A stretch of DNA of 64,000 bases. Source: Streptomyces sp. NBC_01707. Lineage in GTDB: Bacteria > Actinomycetota > Actinomycetes > Streptomycetales > Streptomycetaceae. Location of the stretch: contig NZ_CP109190.1 in assembly GCF_041438805.1 (NCBI RefSeq), forward strand, positions 4,340,001-4,404,000, written 5' to 3'. Below, piece after piece: positions 36,262-44,982 of the stretch. A model generated the notes under the pieces. That model was not told the DNA's origin. It saw only the letters and a program-made list of their open reading frames with translations, and did no database searches. The position numbers and the translations under genes were made by a program. Positions within the stretch are counted from its first letter, which is position 1; each line of letters starts with the position of its first letter.

Positions 36262-37143
36262 ATGAGGGTCATGAAGGTCCTGCCTTTCCTTCCGTCGATG
36301 CTGCGCGAGCCGTGCCTGCGCCGCACCTGGCTGTCATCGGCGCTGCTGAGGGCCACAGCACTGGAGCTGATCGTGCTCGCCGGGCATGTCCTCCTGTACC
36401 CCGCGGGCATCACCGACGAGCGGCGGGACCCCGCGCGCCCGCCCGAGCCCCCCTTCGAGCCGTCCACCGCACCGGCCGGTACCGCTGCCCTTCCCGTCGA
36501 GAGTCCCGACCGGCCGCCCGTCGTCCTGCTCCACGGGTTCATCGACAACCGCTCCGTCTTCGTGCTGCTGCGCCGCTCCCTCACCCGGCACGGCTGGCAC
36601 CACCTGGAGTCCCTCAACTACTCGCCGCTGACCTGCGACATCCGCACCGCCGCCGAGCTGCTCGGCCGGCACGTCGAGGAGATCTGCGGCCGCACCGGGC
36701 ACCACGAGGTCGACATCGTCGGACACAGCCTCGGTGGCCTGATAGCCCGCTACTACGTGCAGCGACTCGGCGGTGACCGACGGGTCCGCACCCTGGTCAC
36801 TCTCGGCACCCCGCACGGCGGCACGGCCGTCGCCCCGATGGCCAGTGCGCATCCGATCGTGCGCCAGATGCGCAGCGGTTCCGCCCCGATCGAGGAACTG
36901 CGCCGGCCCGCGCCCGGCTGCCGGACCCGGTTCGTGAGTTTCTGGAGCGAGCTGGACCAGGTGATCGTCCCGGCCGAGGCGGCCTGCATCGACCATCCGG
37001 ACCTCGATGCCCAGAACGTACGTGTCAGCGGGATCGGTCATCTCGCACTGCCGGTCCACCCTGCGGTCGCCGCCGGGATCCGCCAGGCGCTCGAGTCCCC
37101 GGAAGCGGCTCCCGGCCTCGCGGGTACCGCGTCGGTGGCCTGA
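36262..37143 (+). CDS. Secreted or membrane-associated alpha/beta-hydrolase lipase
   Basis: 293 residues. A basic start with hydrophobic helix (about 25-45, ALLRATALELIVLAGHVLLY) suggests export or membrane attachment. The lipase core has the oxyanion motif VVLLHGFIDN (about 87-96), the nucleophile elbow GHSLGG (about 155-160), LGTPHGGT and the histidine in GIGHLALP. It matches streptomycete class 2 triacylglycerol lipases/esterases (EstA/LipA-like). The ATG at 36262 follows AGGAGG at 6 nt. No operon partner. Confidence 0.88.
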   Translation: MRVMKVLPFLPSMLREPCLRRTWLSSALLRATALELIVLAGHVLLYPAGITDERRDPARPPEPPFEPSTAPAGTAALPVESPDRPPVVLLHGFIDNRSVFVLLRRSLTRHGWHHLESLNYSPLTCDIRTAAELLGRHVEEICGRTGHHEVDIVGHSLGGLIARYYVQRLGGDRRVRTLVTLGTPHGGTAVAPMASAHPIVRQMRSGSAPIEELRRPAPGCRTRFVSFWSELDQVIVPAEAACIDHPDLDAQNVRVSGIGHLALPVHPAVAAGIRQALESPEAAPGLAGTASVA

Positions 37144-37328
37144 GGAGGACCGGAACCCTCACCACGCAAGGCCGCCACGCCGCGACGAGGGCCACCCACC
37201 CGCTCTCCGGGCGTCCAGGACAGGCCCACAAATAGAACGCGTTTCGAACATAGAGCCAAAGCTCTGTGCACAGTCCGTCGAAAGGCGGCCGATTGCCCGT
37301 TTCCTGAGCGGCCAAAACCTGACGAAGA

Positions 37329-37358
37329 TTGTCGGCGTCGCATACCGGCGGGTACAGT
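37329..37358 (+). promoter_or_regulatory. Promoter of the M23 peptidase gene
   Basis: TTGTCG (37329-37334), 18 bp, TACAGT (37353-37358), a good vegetative-type match, 79 bp before the GTG. No c-di-AMP riboswitch motif follows. Confidence 0.6.
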
Positions 37359-37436
37359 CGCGGCCACTGCTTTCCCCCTGGGATCCCCCACCGGACCCAG
37401 ACCCCAGGTCCTGCTGCCGAGGCGAGAGAGAAGTTG

Positions 37437-38939
37437 GTGAACGACCAGCACCCCCACGCCGGGTATGTCGGTTACGACAGCCACTCCACAGGCAGCTTCG
37501 ACAACGACCCGCTCTTCGGCTCCCTCCCGGGCAGTTACGACGGCACGTACGACACCACCGGCTACAACGGTGGCTACGACGGCGGTTACGGCACCGGACA
37601 GGCCGGATACAGCGGCCAGTACGACTCGACCCAGTGGGACACGGGCGCGCATCAGACCGCCGCGTACGACCCCTATGTCGCGTACGGGACCCAGCAGCCG
37701 CAGCAGTACGCCACCACCGCGACCTGGACGCCGGACGCCGGCGGCATTCCCGCACAGGGCGGCGCCCCGGATTCGTCGGGCCAGTGGGACGCCAACGGCT
37801 GGTATCAGGAAGGCCAGTGGGCGACAGCCGGGACGGCCGCCTACGACACCGGCGCGTACGACGCCACCGCCTGGAACACCGGCGCCACGCCCGAGCACGA
37901 TCAGCAAACTGCGCACACCGCGCAGGAGTCGTACGAACCCGAACAGACCGCCCACGGCGCCCAGGAGTCGTACGAGGCGCATGAGTCGTACGAGTCGTAC
38001 GCGGACCAGGGCTCCTACGACCCGTACGAGCCCTACCGCACCGCCGAGTTCAGCCTGCCCGACACGGACCTGGCCGGCACCACCGACATCGACGACGACC
38101 GCGAGAACAGCGACGGCCTCGACACGGACCGCGCGTCGGGCCGCAGCGAGGGCGACGTCCCCCGTCCCGTGAGCCGCCCCAGCACCCGTGGCGCCAGCCG
38201 CAGTCGGCGTCGCACCCCCGCGAAGCGTTCCGCACTCCTCACCGTCGCCGTTCCCTCCGCCTGCGTGATGAGCGTCGCCGGTATCGCCGCCGCCTCCGTC
38301 GGCGGGCTCGGCAGCGGCGAGGAGAAGGACGACACCATGTCGATGGCGGCCGCCGACCCCGGCACCGTCAAGCCGGTCGCCGCCAACAACAAGCTGGACA
38401 CCCAGCTCGCCAACCTCAGCGCCGACGCGGAGAACTTCGCCGACCGCGCCAGCCGTACCCAGGAGCGCATCGACCTGAAGGAACGGCAGGCGGCCGAGAA
38501 GAAGAAGCGCGAGGAGGAGGCCGCGCGCAAGGAGGCTCTGCGGCCCAAGTTCCTCCTGCCCGTCGCGCAGCACGGCCTCAGCGCCTACTTCGGCCAGGCA
38601 GGCGTCAACTGGATGTCCGTGCACACGGGCATCGACTTCCCCGTCTCGTACGGCACTCCGGTGATGGCCGCGACGGACGGCACCGTACGCACCCAGTGGA
38701 ACAGCGCCTACGGGAACATGGCCATCGTCACCACGGCCGACGGCACCGAGACCTGGTACTGCCACCTCAGCAGCACCAAGATCCGCTCGGGCCCGGTCAA
38801 GGCCGGTGACGTCATCGCATACTCCGGGAACTCCGGGAACTCCACAGGCCCGCACCTGCACTTCGAGGTCCGGCCCGGTGGCGGCGCGGCCATAGACCCG
38901 CTGCCCTGGCTCCGCAGCCACGGCCTCGACCCGACCTGA
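37437..38939 (+). CDS. Membrane-anchored M23 (LytM) peptidase
   Basis: 500 residues from the GTG at 37437. Residues 1-250 are Tyr/Gly/Gln/Asp/Ser-rich and disordered, with short repeats such as SYEAHESYESYA. After a basic patch (RSRRRTPAKRS) comes one transmembrane helix (about 261-283) and a coiled coil (LKERQAAEKKKREEEAARKE). The C-terminal M23 domain (about 385-495) has the zinc motif HTGIDF (HxxxD), the YCHLSS strand and the second HLHFEV. It cleaves peptidoglycan cross-links outside the membrane. The very long cytoplasmic tail is unusual and may localise the enzyme. Confidence 0.9.
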   Translation: MNDQHPHAGYVGYDSHSTGSFDNDPLFGSLPGSYDGTYDTTGYNGGYDGGYGTGQAGYSGQYDSTQWDTGAHQTAAYDPYVAYGTQQPQQYATTATWTPDAGGIPAQGGAPDSSGQWDANGWYQEGQWATAGTAAYDTGAYDATAWNTGATPEHDQQTAHTAQESYEPEQTAHGAQESYEAHESYESYADQGSYDPYEPYRTAEFSLPDTDLAGTTDIDDDRENSDGLDTDRASGRSEGDVPRPVSRPSTRGASRSRRRTPAKRSALLTVAVPSACVMSVAGIAAASVGGLGSGEEKDDTMSMAAADPGTVKPVAANNKLDTQLANLSADAENFADRASRTQERIDLKERQAAEKKKREEEAARKEALRPKFLLPVAQHGLSAYFGQAGVNWMSVHTGIDFPVSYGTPVMAATDGTVRTQWNSAYGNMAIVTTADGTETWYCHLSSTKIRSGPVKAGDVIAYSGNSGNSTGPHLHFEVRPGGGAAIDPLPWLRSHGLDPT

Positions 38940-39033
38940 GCAGCCGCGAGGGTCCACGGCGAGAGGTGGCAGGCACCCTCCCGGTGGCAGGCACTCCGCG
39001 CCCGCCACCGCCGCTGGTGCCCCCAGGGGCGTC

Positions 39034-41487
39034 CTAGAGCTTCTCCACCGGCGCGTACCGCAGCAGCAGCTTCTTCGGCCGTTCGTCCCCGAAGTCGACC
39101 GTCGCCTTCGCCTGGTCGCCGACCCCCTCGACCGCCGTCACCGTGCCGAGCCCGAACTGGTCGTGCGTGACCCGGTCCCCGACCACCAGCGTGATCGTCG
39201 GCTTGTCCGAGGTGCGCCGGGTCGCGAAACCCGAGGGGCCCGAGCGCGAGCGCGACGAGGACAGCGACGACGTGATCCCCGACGTCGGTCCGGCCGGGGC
39301 CGCCATCGGTCCGGTCCGCTTCCACTGCAGATGCTGGTCCGGAATCTCCTCGAGGAACCGCGACGGCGGGTTGTACGAGGGCTGCCCCCACGCACTGCGC
39401 ATCGCCGCCCGGGTCAGATAGAGCCGCTCACGGGCCCGGGTGATCCCGACGTAGGCGAGGCGCCGCTCCTCCTCCAACTCCTTGACCTGTCCCAGCGCGC
39501 GCATGTGCGGGAAGACGCCGTCCTCCATGCCGGTCAGGAACACCACGGGGAATTCGAGGCCCTTCGCGGTGTGCAGCGTCATCAGCGTGATGACGCCGGA
39601 GCCGTCCGTGTCCTCGTCGGGAATCTGGTCGGAGTCGGCGACGAGCGCGACCTTCTCCAGGAATTCGGCGAGCGTGCCCGCACTCGCGCCTTCCCCTGCG
39701 TCGGCCTCCCCCCGCTCCTGCTCGAACTCGAGCGCGACGGCGGCGAGTTCCTGAAGGTTCTCGATGCGGGTCTCGTCCTGCGGGTCGGTGGACGCCTGGA
39801 GTTCCGCGAGATAGCCGGTCCGCTCCAGGACCGCCTCCAGCACCACGGCGGGGCCCGCGCCCGACTCGACGATCGTGCGCAGCTCCTCCATCAACGTGTT
39901 GAACCGCTTGACGGCGTTGGCCGAGCGGGCCGCCATGCCGTACGCCTCGTCGACGCGGCGCAGTGCCTGCGGGAACGTGATCTTCTCGCGCAGCGACAGG
40001 GCGTCGATCATCGCCTCGGCGCGGTCGCCGATGCCGCGCTTCGGCACGTTCAGAATGCGGCGCAGCGGGACGGTGTCCTCGGGGTTGGCGAGGACCCGGA
40101 GGTAGGCCAGGATGTCCCGGACCTCCTTGCGCTCGTAGAAGCGCACGCCGCCGACGACCTTGTAGGGCAGGCCGACGCGGATGAAGATCTCTTCGAAGAC
40201 GCGGGACTGCGCGTTCGTCCGGTAGAAGATGGCGACATCGCCCGCCTTGGCGTCGCCCGCGTCGGTCAGCCGGTCGATCTCGTCGGCGACGAACTGCGCC
40301 TCGTCGTGCTCGGTGTCGGCGACATAGCCGGTGATCCGGGCACCCTCGCCCGCGTTCGTCCAGAGGTTCTTGGGGCGGCGGCTCTCGTTGCGTTCGATGA
40401 CCGCGTTGGCCGCGGAGAGGATCGTCTGCGTGGAGCGGTAGTTCTGCTCCAGCAGGATCGTCGTCGCGTTCGGGTAGTCCTCCTCGAACTGGAGGATGTT
40501 GCGGATGGTCGCGCCGCGGAAGGCGTAGATCGACTGGTCCGCGTCACCCACGACACACAGCTCGGCGGGGGCGTCGGCCGGTCCGGCCGGGCCCACCAGT
40601 TCGCGTACGAGCGTGTACTGCGCGTGGTTGGTGTCCTGGTACTCGTCCACGAGGACGTGCCGGAAGCGGCGGCGGTAGTGCTCGGCGACATCCGGGAACG
40701 CCTGGAGCAGATGGACCGTCGTCATGATGATGTCGTCGAAGTCCAGTGCGTTGGCCTCGCGCAGCCGGGACTGGTACATCGCGTAGGCCTGGGCGAGCGT
40801 CTTCTCGAAGCCGTCCGCGGCCTGCCCGGCGAAGGTCTCCTCGTCGATCAGCTCGTTCTTCAGGTTCGAGACCTTCGCCGTGAACGACTTCGGCGGGAAG
40901 CGCTTCGGATCGAGGTCCAGATCGCGGCAGACCAGGGCCATCAGCCGCTTGGAGTCGGCGGCGTCGTAGATCGAGAACGACGAGGTGAAGCCGAGCTTCT
41001 TCGACTCACGGCGCAGGATCCGCACGCACGCGCTGTGGAACGTCATGACCCACATGGCGTTGGCGCGCGGTCCGACGAGCTGCTCGACGCGCTCCTTCAT
41101 CTCGCCCGCGGCCTTGTTGGTGAAGGTGATCGCCAGGATCTGGCCGGGATGCACCCCGCGCTCGGCCAGCAGATGGGCGATGCGGTGGGTGAGCACCCGG
41201 GTCTTGCCGGAGCCGGCCCCGGCGACGATGAGCAGCGGCGACCCCGCGTGCACGACGGCGGCACGCTGCTCGGTGTTCAACCCGTCGAGCAGGGCGGCGG
41301 CGTCGATGACGGGGCGGTGGGCGCCGTCCCGGTAGTACGCGTCCCTGGGCGGCGGGGGCGCGTCGAACACGCCCGCGAAGAGATCCTCCGGCACCGCTTC
41401 GGGTGCGGAGTCCTCGGGGGGCGGCGGGGGCTCTTCCTCCGAGTGCTGGAGGCCGGCCAGGAAGCTGTCGTCAAAGAGGCTGCTCAT
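39034..41487 (-). CDS. pcrA: ATP-dependent DNA helicase PcrA/UvrD
   Basis: 817 residues, SF1A 3'-5' helicase for repair and replication restart. Motif Q/I is GLNTEQRAAV and VAGAGSGKTRVLTH (about 87-100). Motif II is LVDEYQDTNHAQY, motif III GDADQSIYAFRGA, motif IV LEQNYRST, motif V TLHTAKGLEFPVV and motif VI RRLAYVGITRARE. The C-terminal tudor-like tail ends VGDRVTHDQFGLGTV and LLLRYAPVEKL, typical of PcrA binding RNA polymerase. Full length. The N-terminal acidic/proline extension (about 1-60) is usual in Streptomyces. Confidence 0.96.
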   Translation of the reverse strand: MSSLFDDSFLAGLQHSEEEPPPPPEDSAPEAVPEDLFAGVFDAPPPPRDAYYRDGAHRPVIDAAALLDGLNTEQRAAVVHAGSPLLIVAGAGSGKTRVLTHRIAHLLAERGVHPGQILAITFTNKAAGEMKERVEQLVGPRANAMWVMTFHSACVRILRRESKKLGFTSSFSIYDAADSKRLMALVCRDLDLDPKRFPPKSFTAKVSNLKNELIDEETFAGQAADGFEKTLAQAYAMYQSRLREANALDFDDIIMTTVHLLQAFPDVAEHYRRRFRHVLVDEYQDTNHAQYTLVRELVGPAGPADAPAELCVVGDADQSIYAFRGATIRNILQFEEDYPNATTILLEQNYRSTQTILSAANAVIERNESRRPKNLWTNAGEGARITGYVADTEHDEAQFVADEIDRLTDAGDAKAGDVAIFYRTNAQSRVFEEIFIRVGLPYKVVGGVRFYERKEVRDILAYLRVLANPEDTVPLRRILNVPKRGIGDRAEAMIDALSLREKITFPQALRRVDEAYGMAARSANAVKRFNTLMEELRTIVESGAGPAVVLEAVLERTGYLAELQASTDPQDETRIENLQELAAVALEFEQERGEADAGEGASAGTLAEFLEKVALVADSDQIPDEDTDGSGVITLMTLHTAKGLEFPVVFLTGMEDGVFPHMRALGQVKELEEERRLAYVGITRARERLYLTRAAMRSAWGQPSYNPPSRFLEEIPDQHLQWKRTGPMAAPAGPTSGITSSLSSSRSRSGPSGFATRRTSDKPTITLVVGDRVTHDQFGLGTVTAVEGVGDQAKATVDFGDERPKKLLLRYAPVEKL

Positions 41488-41671
41488 CGCTTGACGAGTC
41501 TAGGCCGCCGCACCGACACCGTGCGGCCGCATGGCGAACCGCACCCGGCGCACGGGCACACAGGGAGAGCGTGCGCCCACACCGCGTAGAGGAAGAGGGG
41601 GCGGCCCGGCCCGCATCCCCGGCTCCGCCGACAAGGTCACGAAAATGTATCGGGCATATCGAACATCAACC

Positions 41672-41701
41672 TTCACAGCGGCACCACGGGTTGGCTAGCG
41701 T
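41672..41701 (+). promoter_or_regulatory. Promoter of the riboswitch-controlled hydrolase
   Basis: TTCACA (41672-41677), 18 bp, TAGCGT (41696-41701). Transcription from about 41708 would include the whole aptamer. Confidence 0.5.
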
Positions 41702-41752
41702 GCTCGATCGGGCGGCCCGTACCCCCTGAGGCGAACCACGCCGAGCGGGCGC

Positions 41753-41908
41753 CCACGCCGAATCCGGGCTGCCCTCGCGGGAGTTCGGAACCGGGGACCC
41801 ACATGCATCACCGGGGTGAATCGGTCCATATCTCCACATCCGGACCGTAGGGCAGCCTTCCGTTCCGCCCGAACCCGACAGCTAACCCGGTAGGCGGTCC
41901 ACGGAAGG
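41753..41908 (+). ncRNA. c-di-AMP riboswitch (ydaO-yuaA class)
   Basis: Conserved blocks in order: CGCCGAATCCGG (41756-41767), CGGGGACCC (41792-41800), GGGGTGAATC (41813-41822) and the hallmark CCGAACCCGACAGCTAACC (41869-41887) ending GGTAGGCG. P1 can form from CGCC (41756-41759) and GGCG (41893-41896). The gene behind it is a cell-wall hydrolase, the standard regulon in actinobacteria. The same GGCGG can instead pair with CCGCC (41865-41869), and CCTTCCGT (41856-41863) with ACGGAAGG (41901-41908), hiding the Shine-Dalgarno sequence. Confidence 0.9.
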
Positions 41909-41919
41909 AGATGCCGGCC

Positions 41920-43065
41920 TTGGCGTCGCATCGCAAACCGCGCACCCGGATGCGCTCCACCACGCCCGCCGTCGGGCTCACGACGGCCGCCCTGGCGGGT
42001 GTGACCCTGCTCTCCACACAGAGCGCCACGGCCGCCCCGGCCTCGCCGAAGCCCAGCATCGAGGACGTGCAGAAGAAGGTCGACGACCTCTACCGGCAGG
42101 CGGGCACCGCGACCCAGCAGTACAACCAGGCGAAGGAGGCCTCCGCCGCGCAGCGGGGCAAGGTCGACGCGCTGCTGGACGACGTCGCGAAGCGTGCCGA
42201 CAAGCTGAACGATGCGCGCAGGGCGCTCGGCAACTACGCGGCGGCGCAGTACCGCACCGGCTCCATCGCGCCGAGCGCCACATTCTTCCTGGCCGACGAC
42301 CCGCAGTCGTACTTCGACGAGAACCAGCTGATGGCCCGGATGGCGGGCCGGCAGCAGAAGGCGGTCACGGACTTCCGTACGCAGCAGGCCGCGGCGTCGA
42401 AGAAGCGCACCGAGGCGGCGAAGAGTCTGGAGACGCTCACCGAGTCGCAGGCCACGCTGCGGACCAGCAAGGAGAACGTCCAGAAGAAGTTGGGCGAGGC
42501 CCGCGCGATGCTGTCGAAGCTGACGGCCGAGGAGAAGGCGCGGCTCGCGGCGCTGGAGCGGAAGAAGGAGGCGGAGGCCAAGCGCAAGGCCGAGGAGCTG
42601 GCCCGTCAGCAGGCGGCCGCCAAGGCGGAGGCGGACCGCAAGGCCGAGGAGGCCGCGAACCAGGCCGGATCCGGCGGTGACACAGGGACCGGGACCGGAT
42701 CGGACAGCAGCGCCACCACGAAGGCCGACAAGGTCCTCGCCTTCGCCCGCGCCCAGTTGGGCAAGCCGTACGTCTGGGGCGCGACGGGCCCGTCGTCGTA
42801 CGACTGCTCGGGGCTGACCCAGGCCGCCTGGAAGGCGGCGGGCGTCGACATACCCCGTACCACCTGGGACCAGGTGAAGATCGGCACGCGGATCGCGACG
42901 GCGGATCTGCAGCCGGGCGACCTCGTCTTCTTCTACGACGACATCAGCCACGTCGGCATCTACAAGGGCGACGGCATGATGATCCACGCGCCGAAGCCGG
43001 GCGCGAACGTCCGCGAGGAATCGATCTACTACATGCCGATCTACGGCAGCGTGCGGCCCGGGTAG
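41920..43065 (+). CDS. Secreted NlpC/P60 endopeptidase with coiled-coil arm
   Basis: 381 residues. The TTG at 41920 is chosen: GGAAGGAG ends 9 nt upstream, whereas the in-frame ATG at 41911 directly abuts it, and the paralogue at 43871 starts at the same place (AxHRKP). A signal peptide ends near SATAAPA. Residues about 40-240 form a long coiled coil (VQKKVDDLYRQA; RKKEAEAKRKAEELARQQ). The C-terminal NlpC/P60 domain has the nucleophile in YDCSGLTQAAW, the histidine in ISHVGIY and the third polar residue in MIHAPKP. It hydrolyses peptidoglycan stem peptides. Controlled by the c-di-AMP riboswitch. Confidence 0.92.
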   Translation: MASHRKPRTRMRSTTPAVGLTTAALAGVTLLSTQSATAAPASPKPSIEDVQKKVDDLYRQAGTATQQYNQAKEASAAQRGKVDALLDDVAKRADKLNDARRALGNYAAAQYRTGSIAPSATFFLADDPQSYFDENQLMARMAGRQQKAVTDFRTQQAAASKKRTEAAKSLETLTESQATLRTSKENVQKKLGEARAMLSKLTAEEKARLAALERKKEAEAKRKAEELARQQAAAKAEADRKAEEAANQAGSGGDTGTGTGSDSSATTKADKVLAFARAQLGKPYVWGATGPSSYDCSGLTQAAWKAAGVDIPRTTWDQVKIGTRIATADLQPGDLVFFYDDISHVGIYKGDGMMIHAPKPGANVREESIYYMPIYGSVRPG

Positions 43066-43087
43066 CCACGGCCCCGGACGGCGACGG

Positions 43088-43115
43088 GCCCCCGCCGGAA
43101 GGATCCGGTGGGGGC
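43088..43115. terminator. Terminator between NlpC/P60 and convergent membrane gene
   Basis: 12-bp stem GCCCCCGCCGGA (43088-43099) with TCCGGTGGGGGC (43104-43115), one G·U pair, AGGA loop. Confidence 0.8.
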
Positions 43116-43160
43116 TCGCGCCATGAAGGACAGGGACCGGCCCGGGCGGCAGCGGCCGGC

Positions 43161-43514
43161 TCAGGTCCAGAGCGTCGCGATGAAGATGTTGGCGACCGTC
43201 AGCCCGCCGACCGCCGCGAAGACGCCCTTCTCGACCCTCTCCTCGTCCCGCTTGACGTACACCAGCGCGAGGATCACGACCAGGACCGCCAGCTTCACAC
43301 CGATCTTGATGTTGTTGACCGGCTGGTCGTCCGCCTGGTTGAGCCCGACCAGTGCGATACCGGTGACCAGCATGGTCAGCGCCCCGTGCAGCATCGCCGG
43401 GACGAAGCGGGCCGTGCCCGACCCCATCGCCTTCATCTGGGTCAGGAAGCCGCCCAGGAGTGCGGCGATGCCGATGATGTGCAGCGCGACGAAGACATTG
43501 ATCAGTACGTCCAT
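43161..43514 (-). CDS. Small four-helix integral membrane protein
   Basis: 117 residues, start MDVLINVFVALHIIG. Four hydrophobic helices: about 3-24, 38-60 (MLHGALTMLVTGIALVGL), 70-88 (IGVKLAVLVVILALVYV) and 97-115 (VFAAVGGLTVANIFIATLW). A short charged loop KRDEERVEKG lies between helices 3 and 4. It is a common actinobacterial membrane protein of unknown function. It lies between two paralogous NlpC/P60 genes but points the other way. Confidence 0.82.
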   Translation of the reverse strand: MDVLINVFVALHIIGIAALLGGFLTQMKAMGSGTARFVPAMLHGALTMLVTGIALVGLNQADDQPVNNIKIGVKLAVLVVILALVYVKRDEERVEKGVFAAVGGLTVANIFIATLWT

Positions 43515-43870
43515 GGGGCCGCAGCCTAGCCGGGGCCATAGCACCGCTCTCCGGCGAGGTGGGGGCTCCTTGGCGTTTCACTTATATTTGTACCAATTGC
43601 CTGACTCTGGCGCGTTTTCTCCGATCACTTGATGGCATCGCCTCGCCAAATTCGGGCAATAGGCGTCATTACGACTCTTCCTCGTGCCCCGGGTTTAGCG
43701 TCCCTATCCAGGTGGCCGGCTTCACCGACGCTCCGTACCCGGGCGGCGGCCCGGTCACCCCGCCGAAGAGTCCGGCGGCGCGCGGCTCCCCCTGCCGGCG
43801 TCGCCGTCGGACCTTCGCGGGCCCGCCGGTAGGCCCCGACGGGCAGTCGACAGCAAGGAGCCCCGCCCTC
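43515..43870. other. 356-bp region before the second NlpC/P60 gene
   Basis: AT-rich around 43575-43600 (TTATATTTGTACCAATTG) and 43640-43680. TAGCGT at 43696-43701 is a plausible -10. No c-di-AMP aptamer blocks are present: there is no CCGAAYCCGACAGC and no GGGGTGAATC. The ribosome site AAGGAG is at 43855-43860. Confidence 0.55.
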
Positions 43871-44926
43871 GTGGCAGCGCATCGGAAACCCAAGCAGCGC
43901 CCGTGTACCGGCTCTGCTGCCCGCACCGCAGCCACCCTCGCGTTCGCCGGGGCCGCAACCGCCGCCGCCCTGCCGGGTGCCGCACACGCCGATCCGCAGC
44001 CCACACCAGCTCAGGTCAAGGCCAAGGTGGACCGGCTGTACCACGAGGCGGAGGTCGCCACCGAGCAGTACAACGGCGCGAAGGAGAAGGCGGCCGCCAC
44101 CACCAAGTCCCTCGGCGCACTGCGCGACGAGGCCGCCCGCAGGACCGAACGCCTCAACGCCTCGCGCAACGCACTCGGTTCGCTCGCCGCAGCGCAGTAC
44201 CGCACCGGCGGCATCGACCCCGCCGTACAGCTGGCGCTCTCCTCCGACCCCGACGAGTACCTGCAACGCGCCTCGTACGTGGACCGGATCGTCGACCGGC
44301 AGGCCACCCAGGTCTCCCAGGTGCAGCGGCAGGTCACCGAGATCGCGCAGCTGCGCGCCGAGGCGAAGGAGGAACTGGCGGCACTGGGCACCCGCCAGGC
44401 CGAACTGAAGAAGCACCGCACGACGGTCAGGGCCAAACTGGCCGACGCCCAGCGGCTCCTGGACACCCTGTCGCCCGCGCAGCGCGCCGCGTACGAGCAG
44501 TGGGACACCGCACGCTCCGCCGCCGGCCACGCCGATCGCAGCGACCGGCGCGCCGGCGCCGCGCAGGCCGCCCCCAACGCCCGCGCCGCGGAGGCCGTAG
44601 CGTTCGCCTACGGGGCGCTCGGCAAACCGTACGTCTGGGGTGCGACCGGTCCGACCTCGTTCGACTGCTCGGGGCTGACCCAGGCGGCCTGGCGCTCCGC
44701 CGGCGTCTCGCTCCCGCGCACCACGTACACGCAGATCAACGCCGGAGAGCGGATCTCCCGCACCGAACTCGCCCCGGGCGACCTGGTCTTCTTCTACTCC
44801 GGCGTCAGCCATGTCGGCCTGTACATCGGTGACGGCTTGATGATCCACGCGCCGCACCCCGGTGCACCGGTCCGCGTCGCGCCGATCGACGAAATGCCCT
44901 TCGCCGGAGCGACCCGGGTGGCATAG
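43871..44926 (+). CDS. Second secreted NlpC/P60 endopeptidase
   Basis: 351 residues from the GTG at 43871 (MAAHRKPKQRP). A signal peptide ends near AAHADPQP. Coiled coil occupies about 45-215 (VKAKVDRLYHEAEVATEQYNG; IAQLRAEAKEELAALG). The NlpC/P60 domain has YVWGATGPTSFDCSGLTQA with the catalytic Cys, the histidine in VSHVGLYIGDG and MIHAPHPG. It is a paralogue of the 41920 gene, with the same layout but a shorter Lys/Ala arm and no riboswitch. Duplication and regulatory divergence is the simplest reading. Confidence 0.92.
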   Translation: MAAHRKPKQRPCTGSAARTAATLAFAGAATAAALPGAAHADPQPTPAQVKAKVDRLYHEAEVATEQYNGAKEKAAATTKSLGALRDEAARRTERLNASRNALGSLAAAQYRTGGIDPAVQLALSSDPDEYLQRASYVDRIVDRQATQVSQVQRQVTEIAQLRAEAKEELAALGTRQAELKKHRTTVRAKLADAQRLLDTLSPAQRAAYEQWDTARSAAGHADRSDRRAGAAQAAPNARAAEAVAFAYGALGKPYVWGATGPTSFDCSGLTQAAWRSAGVSLPRTTYTQINAGERISRTELAPGDLVFFYSGVSHVGLYIGDGLMIHAPHPGAPVRVAPIDEMPFAGATRVA

Positions 44927-44982
44927 GCTCCCGGCTGCCGCAGCTCCGAGTCCCCACCGGACCGGTCGAAGGAGACTCATAC

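Larger units (their letters stand above)
41488..41919. other. 432-bp divergent region pcrA / NlpC-P60
   Basis: It contains the pcrA promoter side (41488-41640), a plus-strand promoter (41672-41701) and the c-di-AMP riboswitch leader (41753-41908). No coding frame is supported. Confidence 0.7.

Noticed and set aside
39163..41589. 808-codon plus-strand frame opposite pcrA
   Set aside because: Exact shadow of pcrA; all helicase motifs are on the minus strand.
41911..41919. ATG at 41911 as the start of the first NlpC/P60 gene
   Set aside because: It directly abuts the Shine-Dalgarno sequence; the TTG at 41920 has correct spacing and matches the paralogue's start.
43690..43870. Second c-di-AMP riboswitch before the NlpC/P60 paralogue
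   Set aside because: None of the conserved blocks (GGGGTGAATC, CCGAAYCCGACAGCTAACC) is present.
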